A stretch of 64,000 nucleotides of DNA, taken from the NCBI GenBank assembly GCA_947579665.1, contig OX388345.1, positions 70,299,454 to 70,363,453 of the forward strand. The letters are read 5' to 3'. Shown in pieces: positions 11,090-21,590 of the stretch; positions within the stretch are counted from its first letter, which is position 1; each line of letters opens with the position of its first letter. Position numbers and translations under genes: made by a program. A model generated the notes under the pieces. It had not been told where the DNA came from. It saw nothing but the letters and a program-made list of their open reading frames with translations, and ran no database searches. The stretch comes from Sympetrum striolatum (lineage: Eukaryota > Arthropoda > Insecta > Odonata > Libellulidae).

Positions 11090-11520
11090 AAGACCCCCCC
11101 ACTTCCTTATTCGTCCCCAGTTCCGCTATTCCCCAGTCATTACGGCTCGCTTTCAAGTGCAGCTGGTAGTCGACCGTAAATGCTTTCTAGCAATGAGGAA
11201 TAGAGTCCTCTTTTTTCCCCTTTCCGAACACGTTTCTTTATGCGTTCGCGCCATTCATCTAGGCACGGGAGGAATCTTGATAGGCCAGTTACAATTTACG
11301 TCGTCGGGACCGCTCTGGGATTCTGTCAACAGATAGCTTAATTACTCCCCGTGACGCAACACGTGCACCGCTGTGAACAACCGGGGCAATTTTCCCACGG
11401 AAGTATTGCTCTCCGAATACGTGAAGGAAGATCTCGGTCTTTTTAATGAGTGCGCGGATTCCATTGGATGGAGGAAAGTACGGCGGTGTTCTTGCGAGTG
11501 AAGGGGTAGAAATGTAAGAT
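11090..11520. promoter_or_regulatory. GC-richer island, possible regulatory block
   Basis: Non-repetitive GC-richer sequence with a CACGTG E-box, TTAATTA and TGACGCAA. No long open frame. The reading is based on composition only. Confidence 0.3.
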
Positions 11521-11689
11521 ACGTTTGAGATTAATTCATACGGAGAAACGATTAAAAAAAGAAAGGAATTGTTGCGATTTAAAATACTCGATCTTTAAGG
11601 AAAGTTAAGCCAGGATTTTTCCCATTTGCATACCTTGAGTAATGGAAGCTTTTTCGTTTAAAAAGAAAGTATATTTATAAAATTCACAG

Positions 11690-11935
11690 TCTCTGGCGAT
11701 GCCTTATGGAAATACGTCATGATGAAGAAAAACAATTTGTACTTTTTCCACAGTATTTTAATTTAATTTTAAATACTGTGGAAAAAGTACAAATTGTTCT
11801 TCTTCATCAAAATATATGTATCCGGCCGAATTTATTCGGAAATCCTTAGCAACAAAAAAAAATTCGTACATATTTTTTGTTATTTTTCACCAGTCTTTTG
11901 ATATAGGGTAGAGGAAAATGTATCTTTCGTAAACT
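11690..11935. repeat. foldback element with 38-bp arms
   Basis: Arms 11721-11758 and 11771-11808 pair with a single mismatch around a 12-base AT centre. The left flank (TCTCTGGCG...ATGGAAATACGTCATGA) resembles 38951-38985 (TCTTTGGCA...GGCGGAAATTCATCATGA). The right flank at 11892-11925 (GTCTTTTGATATAG...GAAAATGTATCTTT) matches the reverse complement of 39090-39125. The two loci are therefore related members with an internal inversion. No coding capacity. Confidence 0.65.
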
Positions 11936-11939
11936 TTTG

Positions 11940-12945
11940 TTACTGTCTCGTTTGTTACTGTGATTATATGAAAGCTACTGAGGTATGAGTGATACTGAAT
12001 TATGATAAATCATAATTTAAATAGTCAGATTGAGGTACACTGCATAAAGGTGACCTAGAGTGAGGATGGAATAGTATATTTAGAAAGAGGATATTCTTAC
12101 ATTGTGGAGAAAAATACGTAGTATTTTATCCCCATATAACCCTTCATTACTGACCAAAACAACTGGAACGCTCTATATATCAATATAAATAATTGTGAGC
12201 TGAGAGCACTTAACGGCAACTAAAGAAAGCTTTTTATTTCACAAACGAAAGGCGACGCCTTGTCGGTGTACCATTCTTTTCTCATTTCAATTGCTTTTCT
12301 AATACTCCTGTAAGTGTGACATTCCTATCTTGATCCCACGACCTCGAAAGAGTTATTCCGCGGTATACTCCTGCCTTTCTTTCCCAGGACTTTACATTCA
12401 ACAATATTGGTTAGAAAAGCCTTATGCAATATCTTATGAATTCAGTTTTCCTTGCAGATTAAAAAATATAAATCGAAGTGGCGCAAATGTTGCTTTTGAG
12501 CGATATAGCTAGACCAAAATGGACAGAGAGGAGAACAAATGTACATATTTTAAAGGAAGCTAATGAGAAATGAAAGATATTGAATAAAATAGAGGATTTA
12601 AGGATTTTTGTGCTCAAAATATTCCCACGGTTGAATCAAAAAGTGAAATCTTTTCATGGGTATTTCTAAGAAAATAATTTTGATGCATTCTGTTTATTAT
12701 GGCTCGACAAAGTTGATTTTCTTTACCAGGATCCAATTCATCACTTTCAAGGCCCACAAAGGAAACAGCATTTTCCCTACGTTTAAAGCTGGGTAGAGAT
12801 GGTTATGTATGGCTTAATCGTACCATTCTCAAGAAAGAAATATAATTTTCCCGATGATTATTTTCTCTCGGCTCAAGATAGCGTGAACTCTTGACAGGTG
12901 AGCCAAATCTCTGAGCTTTATTATGCGGTTAATTTGAGACAGAGT
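11940..12945. other. AT-rich non-coding, short repeat remnant at left
   Basis: ATATGAAAGCTACTGAGGTA (from about 11967), continuing TGAGTGATACTG, recurs as ATATGAAAGCTACCGAGGTT (from 62304), continuing TGAGTGATGCTG, next to a family D copy. It is probably a remnant of the same repeat. The rest is featureless. Confidence 0.45.
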
Positions 12946-12949
12946 CACG

Positions 12950-13440
12950 AGATGAGCGTTTTGTATATATTTGATATCCCTTATCCGTCCGTCATCCCCA
13001 TACGATCGTGCTGATTTGATCCGTAATTGGCCGCGAGATTAGCATTTAATAGTCGCGTGATCCCGCGTTTTCCGGGGATCCTCGTGAAGAGCGCGGCTGC
13101 CGGAATTTTTCCCATCCGGGATGGGCGTCATGCGAACGCCCCATCCATTTCACTTACCGACGGAGGTAATTCGAGGTTTGGGTGGATTCACCCTGGTCAA
13201 AAAGAAAAGACCTGATTACCGGTTGGTTTATGAGAATGCTCAGCGTGGAGGATCGCTCAAGAGTGGATTTTGAGTGAGCGTGTTAATCTATTGGTGAGAT
13301 AAGGGAAGTGCTCTTTTGATCTCCAAAAACAATGAGGTGATCTCTGTGGTGAGATTCCAAACCTTGTTCGCGACGCAGCGATTGTGATGGAGAGCTGATT
13401 CGGATAATTAAGTTAGGAACGAAGGATATATGTGCTATCA
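12950..13440. other. GC-richer island and flank
   Basis: 12950-13215 is GC-richer and carries a 62-codon frame without a domain. 13216-13440 is ordinary sequence leading into the tandem array. It may belong with the 11.1 and 14.7-kb islands upstream of the candidate exon. Confidence 0.4.
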
Positions 13441-13445
13441 GTGTT

Positions 13446-13960
13446 GAGGTTCTTTGTTGCTAGAACCAGAGGCAAATTCTTAATTTTTATTTTTATTGTT
13501 GAAGGCCATAGTAGTTAATTCTGTGTCAAGAATGAAGGCTGTATCCTCTTTATTGCGGCTCTTTGTTGCTAGAAGCACAGAAAAAATTTCTATTTCACTT
13601 TTTATTGTTGTAGGCGGTCATAAGTAATAATGAGTTGAGTAGAAGTTATGTTTTCTCTCTATTGAGGCTCATTGTTGTCAGAGAAAGAATTTTATTTCCA
13701 ATTTTTATTGTTGACGGTGTTCGCACGGAATAATTAATTAAAAATAAAAGGTATAATATTTCTCTATCGAGGCTCTTTGTTGCTGTAAACGGAAAAACAA
13801 CTTTATTTTCCATCCTTCGATGGCGTTGGTAAGGAATTATTAATTAACAATAATAGCCATAACATCTCTCTTTTGTGGCTCTTTGTTGCTACAAATAGAA
13901 AAAATTAAATTTTAGATTTTTATTATTGAAGGCGTTCCTAATATACTTCGCAGATCAATC
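13446..13960 (+). repeat. diverged ~107-bp tandem array, five units
   Basis: Units begin at 13446, 13555, 13664, 13769 and 13875 with (G/T)(A/C/T)GG(C/T)TC(T/A)TTGTTG. Each continues through an A-rich part to TTTTTATTGTTG(A/T)(A/C)GG or a degraded version. Spacings are 109, 109, 105 and 106 bp. Unit-to-unit divergence is high, so the array is old. Each unit carries two TTGTTG words; the array ends about 2.8 kb before the candidate first exon. Confidence 0.75.
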
Positions 13961-14680
13961 ATTGACATTCTATTAATTGGTAGACCATGATACGTTGCCT
14001 CCCCTGCTTAATCTTTTGCCGGTTCTGGATGGAATGGTCCAGTTACAGGACTGAATGAGGTTATGGTGTCCTCAGAGTCGAATTTCAAAATGAAGTCAGT
14101 ATGGTTCATTTATCTCTGGAAAGATTGTTTATTGACTAACAGAATTTGTTTGAAACTAAAATGTCTCGTTATTCATACTCATTCACGATCTATCCACGAG
14201 GGAAGGAAATGCCCACGAATCGGTTGTTTCCGATGACAGAACTACCTTCAGCAGTCACTTACAGTTGTTTCAGTCCGTCAAGCCGCCGAGAAAAGCATTG
14301 CTCTTTCCTAATGGCATATTTCTTTCGCTAAATTAGCTCATGCTCATTATCAAGCATCTTTATCATTCTACGACATTGTATCGCTGTATTATTGAGTGAT
14401 GTTATTGAATTATACTATAATTATATTACTATAATATTATACATTGAGAATTTTGATCTAATTAGGATCCAGTAGATTTGATCAGTGATTTGTTTTCATT
14501 GCCAATCTCAATTTTAGTATTTCAATGTGGGATTATGATTCCAATATAATTATTTTCCTCCCTGACGTATTAGTTATGTTCGTATATTTGGCCTTGCGAC
14601 ATTAGATTTTATATATCAATCGGAGATGCAGATAAGGAATTCATCCACACTTACGTCAGGTTACAACTCAAAGAAAACAA
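13961..14680. other. AT-rich non-coding stretch
   Basis: No gene or clear repeat recognised. It includes a run of ATATTAC/TATAAT words at 14395-14450. Confidence 0.5.
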
Positions 14681-14689
14681 GTGCCGCTA

Positions 14690-15335
14690 AAAAGTCCACC
14701 TACCGAAAGAATTAGCTTGAGTGCCCGCCTGCCATCTTCACAAGTCCCAGAGGCTGTAGTCAAAATTCAAGCCGTCACATCTCTCCAGAGGGGAGTGAAC
14801 GTAATCTTTTTAACCCTCTCCTCCCCCATTCGGAGGAATGAGAAAGGTCACGTGGTCAGTTTGCCTCCGAGACGTCCCCCTCTTCAAATTCCCCCTCCTT
14901 CAATCCCCGCATCTTCCAACTCAGTGTCATTCTTCTCTTCGGGCGGCACGCGTCTTCTTAAAGTTCTTCTTCGCTCCCGGCGCCGCGGGAAGGGTCAACA
15001 GTCTGCAGAGCGGGACACGCCTTCCTCCCTCGACAACATCTGGCGGAGGATCGGTTGCGTCCGAGATACGCGACCACAGGCCATCATCCTGGTTTTTACC
15101 CCTTTTTATTCCCGGAGACACATTCCGCACACGCGACTGGTTATAATAGGACAGAGGATAAGGGATAAAATTCCCGAAAGGGGGAGGAAGCACGTGTGTG
15201 GCCGCCTCATAGGCGAGGCGAACCTCCTTGTAGGCTGTTTTAGTTGTTGGAAGTTGCCTCTATTGGCGCCCGTTTCAACAATATCGCCGTCGATTGTTGC
15301 TGATCAACGCTACCTTGGACCCAACAATTAGTTGT
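14690..15335. promoter_or_regulatory. GC-rich block upstream of candidate exon
   Basis: A GC- and CpG-richer block holding CACGTG-type boxes (CACGTGGTCA, CACGTGTGTG). It contains the longest open frame of the window (216 codons from 14681), but overlapping frames of about 100 and 88 codons on both strands and the absence of any domain make it more likely non-coding. Its position about 2 kb before the candidate first exon fits promoter-proximal DNA. An unrecognised exon is possible. Confidence 0.35.
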
Positions 15336-15650
15336 TACTCGTCGCTTCCATTATCCAAAGTGAAATAATACGGATTATCATCTCATTCTCTTTGTTAATT
15401 ATCGCCGTACCAACAGTTCCATCATAGTTGACAGCAATAACATCAACTGAGTTCCTATCGTTAACAAAAGTTTATTGATGCCAACAACAAACCACAGTGG
15501 TCAACATCAGTGCAGCTTAACTTATGATATCTCATTAACTTGTAGAGCTACCGCCAAATTTAGAGTGTAGCACTGCTGTCTTCTGTAAACAATTCATCCT
15601 TGACAACGACAAAGGACAATCGACTTCAATTTTATTGTTGATGGTTCGTA
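15236..15650. promoter_or_regulatory. cluster of CAACAAT/ATTGTTG motifs
   Basis: At least four CAACAAT or ATTGTTG words (near 15276, 15293, 15321 and 15633), plus several one-base variants (TAGTTGTTGG, CCAACAACAA, CTTTGTTAA), lie within about 400 bp. The AACAAT core is the established Sox HMG-box recognition type. A degenerate repeat origin, as for the 10.7 and 18.9-kb patches, is equally possible. Confidence 0.3.
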
Positions 15651-15679
15651 GCTCTTACATAGGATACCATCGCTGGATT

Positions 15680-16057
15680 GTTTGCCGCGTCCTTTTTTTT
15701 GCCTCCTGACTGAAGCCCCGGCCCTTAGGGGATGGACATTAGTTTCAGACTTTTCGAGGGCGGTTCTTGTGCACTTCCGGTTTACGCCTCTTTACGACGC
15801 ATTTCGGGCTGTTTTCCCTTCCCGCTCAGCGCGTTTGTCATCAAGTTTTCTTCGCGGCTGCGAGGGAATGGTGTGCTATTTTAAAGTGTTCGGGAGGCGA
15901 TGCGCCGAGTTAGGCCGGAGCTTTCCAGCGGGCGAACTGCAAGGAAGATCTTGGTGTTCTGCATAGTTTCTGAGAGTTCCCTTTGAATCATTTCTAAGGG
16001 CTTACTAGCCGGTGTGTCGCAAGGAAGTTCACGGAGTTCTGCAATAAAGTACTTGGA
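15680..16057 (+). promoter_or_regulatory. GC-rich promoter-proximal block
   Basis: A CpG-bearing block (GGCGGTTC, CCGCTCAGCGCG, TTCGCGGCTGCG) directly upstream of a tandem array and the candidate exon. It may be transcribed leader or promoter; no start site can be fixed. Open frames of about 100 codons on both strands have no domain. Confidence 0.35.
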
Positions 16058-16435
16058 GTGTCGCATCAACTTTAGGAGTTCCTCGTGCTTCAAAATTGAC
16101 AACATACGTGAGTTATTAATTTTTATCCAGGCTGAAACTAACAAGTGAATTCTTTTTGTGGGCCGAGAAGTTTGAGTAAACACATAAGTGCACCGCAAAG
16201 AAGCTCCTAGGGTGCCGCAAAATTTCTTGAAGTTCCTTATGCTTCAAATTTGACAACGTAAATGAGTTATTATTGTATTGTGCGCTGCTAGGTTAGAGCC
16301 CTCACATAAGAGTGCCGCTATAAATCTCTTGGTGTGCCGCAAAATTTCTAGGTGTTCCTCATGCTTCAAAATTTTCAACGTTCGTGTGCTAATAATTTCA
16401 ATTTAGGCTTAAACTAACAGACGAATCCTTTTAGT
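16058..16435 (+). repeat. diverged tandem repeat beside candidate exon
   Basis: Three units start with GTG(T/C)CGCA at 16058, 16212 and 16334 (spacings 154 and 122). Each runs AGTTCCT(C/T)(G/A)TGCTTCAAA or a close variant and then (G/T)(A/T)CAACRTWCRTG(A/T)G(T/C). Sequence between the cores (CAGGCTGAAACTAACAAGTGAATTC / TAGGCTTAAACTAACAGACG) also repeats. TATAAA at 16319 lies inside the array and could be chance. The array abuts the candidate first exon and may be part of its leader or promoter. Confidence 0.65.
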
Positions 16436-16439
16436 GTTC

Positions 16440-16841
16440 CGCAAATCCACGTGTTAGTGTCCCGCGAAGTTTGGACTAGGTGTTGGTGTTGGTGCCGTCG
16501 ACGTCGCTGCGGCATTGGTGTCGCCGCGGGGCGAAACCACTTTCCGTGCGGCGGCGAAGAGATTCGTGCCCGCGTCACGGGATAGCAACCCGCGGAGCGT
16601 ATCTCTTCTTGACAAGTTGCTCCGTGGAACGTTTTTGCCAAGTGCCGCGCCCGTGCGTGTGGTGTGGCTCTCCCCTCTCGCTATGTATTCTTTTCACTCC
16701 TCCGGACTCCCAAAGGGTCTCCCCGGAGCGCTGTGCACCGCCTGAGATTTCGCGAGTGCGTGCAGTGAGTGGTTATCTTTCCTTCTGGATCAAGCGGATT
16801 TCGTAACAATGATTCAAGTCGACGCAGAGGAGCAGGAAGTG
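16440..16841 (+). other. candidate first exon (5' leader plus start codon)
   Basis: GC- and CpG-rich sequence ending at a strong donor (GTG|GTGAGT, donor at 16842). It includes CGTGCAGTGAGTGG-type words common in insect leaders. An upstream ATG near 16682 and frames that cross it would be leader uORFs. The 5' end is not defined. Support is composition, the ATG context AACAATG, the upstream in-frame stop and the donor. What counts against it is that no partner exon was recognised. Confidence 0.45.
16809..16841 (+). CDS. candidate N-terminal coding exon, 11 codons, partial
   Basis: The ATG at 16809 is the first Met after an in-frame TGA at 16743-16745. The codons read MIQVDAEEQEV and stop at GTGAGT, a near-ideal donor in phase 0. 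Reading on through the donor gives a hydrophobic 41-codon frame that ends in TGA near 16932, which is less protein-like and fits intron. The acidic N-terminus is not one I can assign to a family. If real, intron 1 is very long, as is common for developmental genes in large arthropod genomes (inference). Confidence 0.4.
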
Positions 16842-16847
16842 GTGAGT

Positions 16848-17995
16848 TGTTTCCCTTCCTCCATTGTCGTCTCCTTCGTTGTCTTTGGTACACTCTTTTG
16901 TTGTTCTTCTTTATGTCTGCTCCAATCGTGAGGGGGCGTGTTTCCGGTTTGTCATTTTTCGATTTGCAAAAGAAGAAGGCTTATAGAGGAATGAACATTG
17001 CAGGGCGTTCAGTATTTTAGACCCAATGAACTGCTAGCGGCGTATGGCAGGGGATGTATTAACGACAACATCCTTACCGAAAATACCCTATCAGGTTCTT
17101 TAGTAAGCTAAGGAGAAAAATACCAGTTATAACTATCTTTCTTAACGATTACTTCTTTTGTGACGCTTTATCGATGCTTCTTGGAGATCTCGTTTGTTGT
17201 TAACTGGGATTGCAATGTCACCTTCTTCGTCTGAAAGTTCTGAAGCGATGAATTTTTCAAAAGACTTAGATAATTATACTAGACCTAAATCAAAATCAAA
17301 TACACACCATATAATAAAACCTTTTCTTATCTACATGTGGGAAATGACAACGAACAATTTAATAAGTTCTCGCATCGATGCCTCGAAAGATTTAGTAATA
17401 ATAGTAATATTTATTTCACTTACGAAAAGATACATGCTTAAGAAAGTTTAACAATCAAGTAGTGAAATTTTGGCATCCTAGAAGAAAATCTTTTATAGGG
17501 ATTGCCATCACATTAATTAAAAGCTAACGAACTTTTCGGAATATATATATCAAAAAAATTCTTTATGAAAATTCATCAAATATCAGAATATATACAAACA
17601 AAGTATATAGCGAGGAAAACAAGCTAAAAAATGGAACAAGTACAAGAAAAAATTTAGAATATACGTAGTTACTTGTTACAGATGCTACAGATTTATTACA
17701 ATATGCCTATTCTGGGAAGGGGAATACTAATTAATTAACAGGGATCGAAATTAAGTTAGCCAAAAAATGAAGTAGAAAGAGAAAAACTAGTTAAGTAGCG
17801 AGGGAGAGGAATAGTATTTGGATGACACAGTCTTTTCAAAGAGAAACTTACTTTTCATTGTGTGTGTTGGTTTTCTATCAGTTTTACGTATTTTTTGCGT
17901 GAATTTGTCTAGGTTTTTCATTATTAGATACAGCCCAGGAGATCGATATTACGTGGGCCCGTGAGGCAAAGTATTCTATTCTAAAATGTTTCCAC
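16848..17995 (+). other. AT-rich stretch, putative start of intron 1
   Basis: Pyrimidine-rich for the first ~80 bp, then AT-rich. No exon, SINE or transposon recognised. An 85-codon frame at 17194-17451 shows no domain. Confidence 0.4.
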
Positions 17996-17999
17996 TCCT

Positions 18000-18435
18000 T
18001 CCTTTGTAAGCCGCAGTCGATATCGTGAAAGAGGCGTTCACGCAATCCTTTTCTCACTTGTCATCGTTCCCTGAGCGAGTGTGAAATTGGAAGCCATGGG
18101 AGGCTGCAACTCCTGTTCCCCGCGATTCATACACGTCATCTCCCGTTTATCCCTTCGAATCCAATGGCGTTGGAAATTACCATGTGCCAATAGGCTCTAG
18201 AACGACCCTTTTAATCCCCGCGTATGAGACAACGATGGGATAACTCTTAGTTGCTAATTCTAAATGGCGGTGTGAAGAATTTGTCCGTTTTTAATTTACC
18301 CGTGACGAATGTTTAAGACGTGAGTGGGCTTAGGCGTGGGTTCGCATACCGTTTTAATCTCGATCTCATTCCATGGTGCCCCATATCTCTTCTGCTGCGA
18401 ATGCAGCGACTGTTCCCGGGGAAAATAAACGAGAG
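18000..18435. promoter_or_regulatory. GC-richer island, possible regulatory block
   Basis: Non-repetitive island with balanced word content, about 1.2 kb after the candidate exon. It lacks long frames. Regulatory role inferred from texture and position only. Confidence 0.3.
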
Positions 18436-18889
18436 ATTCTGAATGAGCTCACGAGAATAAAGGGCAATGAGCGTCGTACCAAAAGTAGTTCGTGACTAAG
18501 TAGGAAAAAAGAAAAGAAAAACCGATTCTATATATTTTGCATTGAGACGTTAAAAGTAAAATTACGATTGTTCGGATTTAAGAGGAAATCATTTCTCAGA
18601 CAAATCTTTAGAACTCAACGAAAGAATCAATGTTGGATGATAGTTAGCAGTTTCAATGAAAAGATCAAGAAGATTATGCTTATTATTATTATACTGATTA
18701 TGATTATAGCGCATCAACGTTTGGTTCATGAGAATGAATTATTAAAATGTAAGTCTATGATAATATTTATAATAGATCAACCTTCAATTGTTTTACGGAT
18801 TTTTCGTATTTATGTTGGTTTTCTTTGTAGACATTTATTTAGTATCTGCTCCAGATTCGTTGCTTATCTGAAGCAAAGTTAATTTCCAT
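18436..18889. other. AT-rich non-coding stretch
   Basis: A 104-codon AT-rich frame (18568-18882) is rich in Ile/Phe/Lys, as AT-rich random sequence would be. Nothing else recognised. Confidence 0.5.
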
Positions 18890-19130
18890 TCAATTGTTGA
18901 CTTAATCAAATTCAACAATCTGCTTTCAATGATCTCGGAGACAATTATTATTACGCTGTGTATAGCCCGCAACAATTACATAGTTTTAATCGTGCTTTTA
19001 TTGCTCCGAAGCCCAACAATTCTGAACGATTACTCAATTACTTCACAAATTACAACTTATTGTTAGGAATCATGTCAAAATAACTATGCAACTATACTAT
19101 ATTAAAATAACTGTGCATAGTTATTTGAAT
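18890..19130. repeat. ATTGTTG-rich patch with adjacent inverted repeat
   Basis: Five ATTGTT/AACAAT words lie in 190 bp (near 18892, 18913, 18969, 19013 and 19064). TCAATTACTTCACAAAT at 19034-19050 matches 10852-10868 exactly. Immediately after it, AAATAACTATGCA (about 19078) and TGCATAGTTATTT (about 19114) are inverted arms around a 20-odd base centre. Confidence 0.5.
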
Positions 19131-20275
19131 ATGTTCCCGATTACGAAATTCCACCAAGTTAAGGCTTCTAAGATAGAACTTATGATAAGTTTATCGTATT
19201 AAAATTGTTATTTTCCTCTGTAAACAGTTCTGTATTTTTTCAATAATATTTATCTTTAGGCGTTCATGTCTCTATTCGATACTCAATCATTGATTGATGC
19301 TCCATATATTACCTCGCAGTCTCAAGCCGGCCCTGCTCATTCCGATCTTGTTTTCGTTCCCGCCCCAGATCCAGTTCCTCCTTTACAACTTGACTCTCGA
19401 TCAAAAAACGAGTTCTCTCTCATCCCTGGCTCTCGAGCCGTAATCAGATGGATCCAACACGGGATTTGTTTATGTTTTTGCCCCTCAAGTGCTAAACTAA
19501 ACGGCTGTTCGATTTGCTTAGGCTGTCGACCACCTGTGTATCTAATTCATTCCGATTGGAAGGACTTCGCGTCGATCTGAGAGACTGACAAAGAGCAGCA
19601 ATGCCTTAGGTATACCGCTAGAGTGCTCCGTTCACGACAAGTCGTCTAATGTGGTAGATCTCCAAAAGAATTTTTTCTAGCTATTATCGAAATAAATATA
19701 GTGAGATCGTTGGCGGCGAGCTTGTTCTCTGCTTCCTTTAGAAAGTTCTATAGGAAACGTGTTGTGAAATTTATCTTGTGCATCATTTCATTTGAAAAGC
19801 AATTTTACTTCATCATACTATTGGAGCTTTTAGACTGTCGTGACGTTTCTATCAGGGCAATTGCGTAAATGTCAAATGATTCTTCTTCCTGCGTGGGATA
19901 TAAACATGAGGCCTTTCTTTATTATTATTTTATCTTTCTTTATTATATTTTTCTTTAAAGCCTTTAAACTCCGTTTCGAATTCTATTTCAACGTTTATTT
20001 TATTTTGAATTCTAATCTTATTGTTAGATTTAGCTATATTAGTTACAACAACAGGAATTCATTATGTTATTACATTTATTGCCATGTTTTATATGTTTGC
20101 ATCTTTCATTTTAATTTTTACCGCCGGAATTCAGTGATCGAGTTTCTCATACTGTTCCCAACAATCAAAGTGAAACTCTTTATAGTTACTTGTAATAATC
20201 GGTTTATACTTCCAGTATTCATTGCTTTGAAAGCTTCTCAATTATCTAAATTATTCCTGTACTAAATCATTGACG
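19131..20275. other. non-coding, AT-rich
   Basis: GC-richer words at 19300-19580 carry a 104-codon frame and 19840-20265 a 141-codon Phe/Ile-rich frame. Neither shows a domain. The second is so AT-biased that it is best read as chance. Confidence 0.5.
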
Positions 20276-20400
20276 CGCCATGGGATTTTGAATGCGGTAG
20301 ATATCATCCGTCCACTCTGCTACGCAGGCCGACAAGGTAGGAAAATAGTTATGTTACAACTCAAGGAATCACTTTTCCACGGACGATATACTGAGAGTTA
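20276..20400 (+). repeat. local dispersed pair, copy 1
   Basis: TACGCAGGCCGACAAGGTA, AAAATAG, ACTCAAGG, CTTTTCCACGG and ATA(T/C)ACT occur in the same order in the copy at 20800-20905, with an offset of about 494 bp and moderate divergence. This is an unclassified repeat. No terminal inverted repeat or tRNA head is visible. Confidence 0.6.
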
Positions 20401-20799
20401 TATTATTATTATATATTAAGTTATAGACCTGAGGACTTAACAGATGTACAGACATTAGTCTCCAGAAAGATGAGTATAAAACTTAATTTCCTAACTCGTT
20501 ATTGTTAGTTTTCCTAACTAAAATGTCAACTTAATCTTAACTGAAATTTTTATTAAGTTAGTTTTAAATTTTTAATTCGTGAAGGCTTTTAAACCATTCC
20601 GATACTCAAGCATTGACATACCATTGAATTAAAAAAAAATTCCAATCGTCCTCTGTCGAGAATAGCTACAGGATTAGGCGCCGCCAAAATGCTCGTTCAC
20701 ATTGGATTGGAGTAGTTGGAAGAAAGGAGTTTGAATTCAGGTTAAACTTAATCGAAAATTTAAAATATATTACGTATTCGGCTAAATGTGTTAGTATCC
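20401..20799. other. AT-rich spacer between the repeat pair
   Basis: Nothing recognised apart from an imperfect echo of CATTCCGATACTCAAGCATTGA, seen also near 19277 as a diverged word. Confidence 0.4.
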
Positions 20800-20905
20800 A
20801 TGCGTCTATCCTGATACGCAGGCCGATAAGGTACCGCAAGAAAAAGTAGCAAAATAGATGCGCTGGAACTCAAGGCTTTTCCACGGCCAATACACTAATA
20901 GTCAT
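20800..20905 (+). repeat. local dispersed pair, copy 2
   Basis: Carries TACGCAGGCCGATAAGGTA, then CAAAATAGATG, AACTCAAGG, CTTTTCCACGGCCAATACACT, matching copy 1 at about 494 bp offset. A short insertion (GCAAGAAAAAGTAG) separates the blocks. Confidence 0.6.
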
Positions 20906-21480
20906 ATAGCTTTTCCCCCTTGCCACATGCAGCATGTCGGCTCTCAGGCTGCACGTAGATGAAGATAACTAAAATGAACCAAGTGTCAATTCTCTCGAAT
21001 CGTTCCCATCGAAGTTCACCATGTCCGCCCTCCGTTTCCTTATGGATACAATTCACTCAATTGACTTTTGCGTCCTCCAAGATTCCGAGAACGACCTCCG
21101 CTTCGTCGGAGTTTGCCGATGAACTCTATTGTCTCTTGGGAGGGAAAATTCTTCTGCTCAAGTTTCGCAAGGAGTTTGTTTTTCACGATTCCGTTCTGTC
21201 ACTCCCACGGCCGATTTTTCTCCACTTCCTGCGCTCTTATCGAATCTTCAATACATACGAAACGGAGTTCGAAATTGCGTTTCCTTCGCAAAGCGGAAAT
21301 TCTGCTATTGACTCACTGATTACATTTTAGTAGGTGCTTGGAGTAGAAAATGAAGGCACTGAAAATTCATATATTCTCGGTACTATCATGTATTAGGTTT
21401 TACTGAGAAAGCCATACATCTTACTGTCTCTCTCTCTCTATAGATACAATTTTCTATTGTAAGCTGTTATGTCTATAAAA
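20906..21480. other. non-coding with CT microsatellite
   Basis: A 123-codon frame (20959-21330) and two overlapping frames have no domain. A short (CT)n run sits at 21426-21439. Confidence 0.5.
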
Positions 21481-21490
21481 TTCATCCTGA

Positions 21491-21590
21491 AAACTGGCTG
21501 GATTCTCATCACTTCCTCCATTAGCTATCAAAAGCTCCGGAGGGATATTTGAGGCTTAGCAGGCATGATGAGAATTGTTGTAATTTATTG
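21491..21590 (+). repeat. dispersed repeat D copy, diverged
   Basis: GATTCTCATCACTTCCTCCATTAGCTATCAAAAGCTC and GAGGCTTAGCAGGCATGATGAG correspond to the family D order (TTAGCTATCAAAAGCTC, GAGGCTTACTAGGCAAGATGAG). The right end is degraded. Confidence 0.5.

Noticed and set aside
14681..15331. 216-codon open frame, the longest in the window
   Set aside because: Overlapping frames of about 100 codons on both strands, no domain or motif, and GC-rich composition that lowers stop frequency. Kept only as part of a GC-rich block.
16319..16324. TATAAA as the promoter of the candidate exon
   Set aside because: It lies inside a diverged tandem array, and no initiator-like sequence stands at the expected spacing; such words are frequent in this AT-rich DNA.
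13446..16435. CRISPR-like array
   Set aside because: The tandem units are continuous and diverged with no short identical repeats or unique spacers, and the setting is animal genomic DNA.
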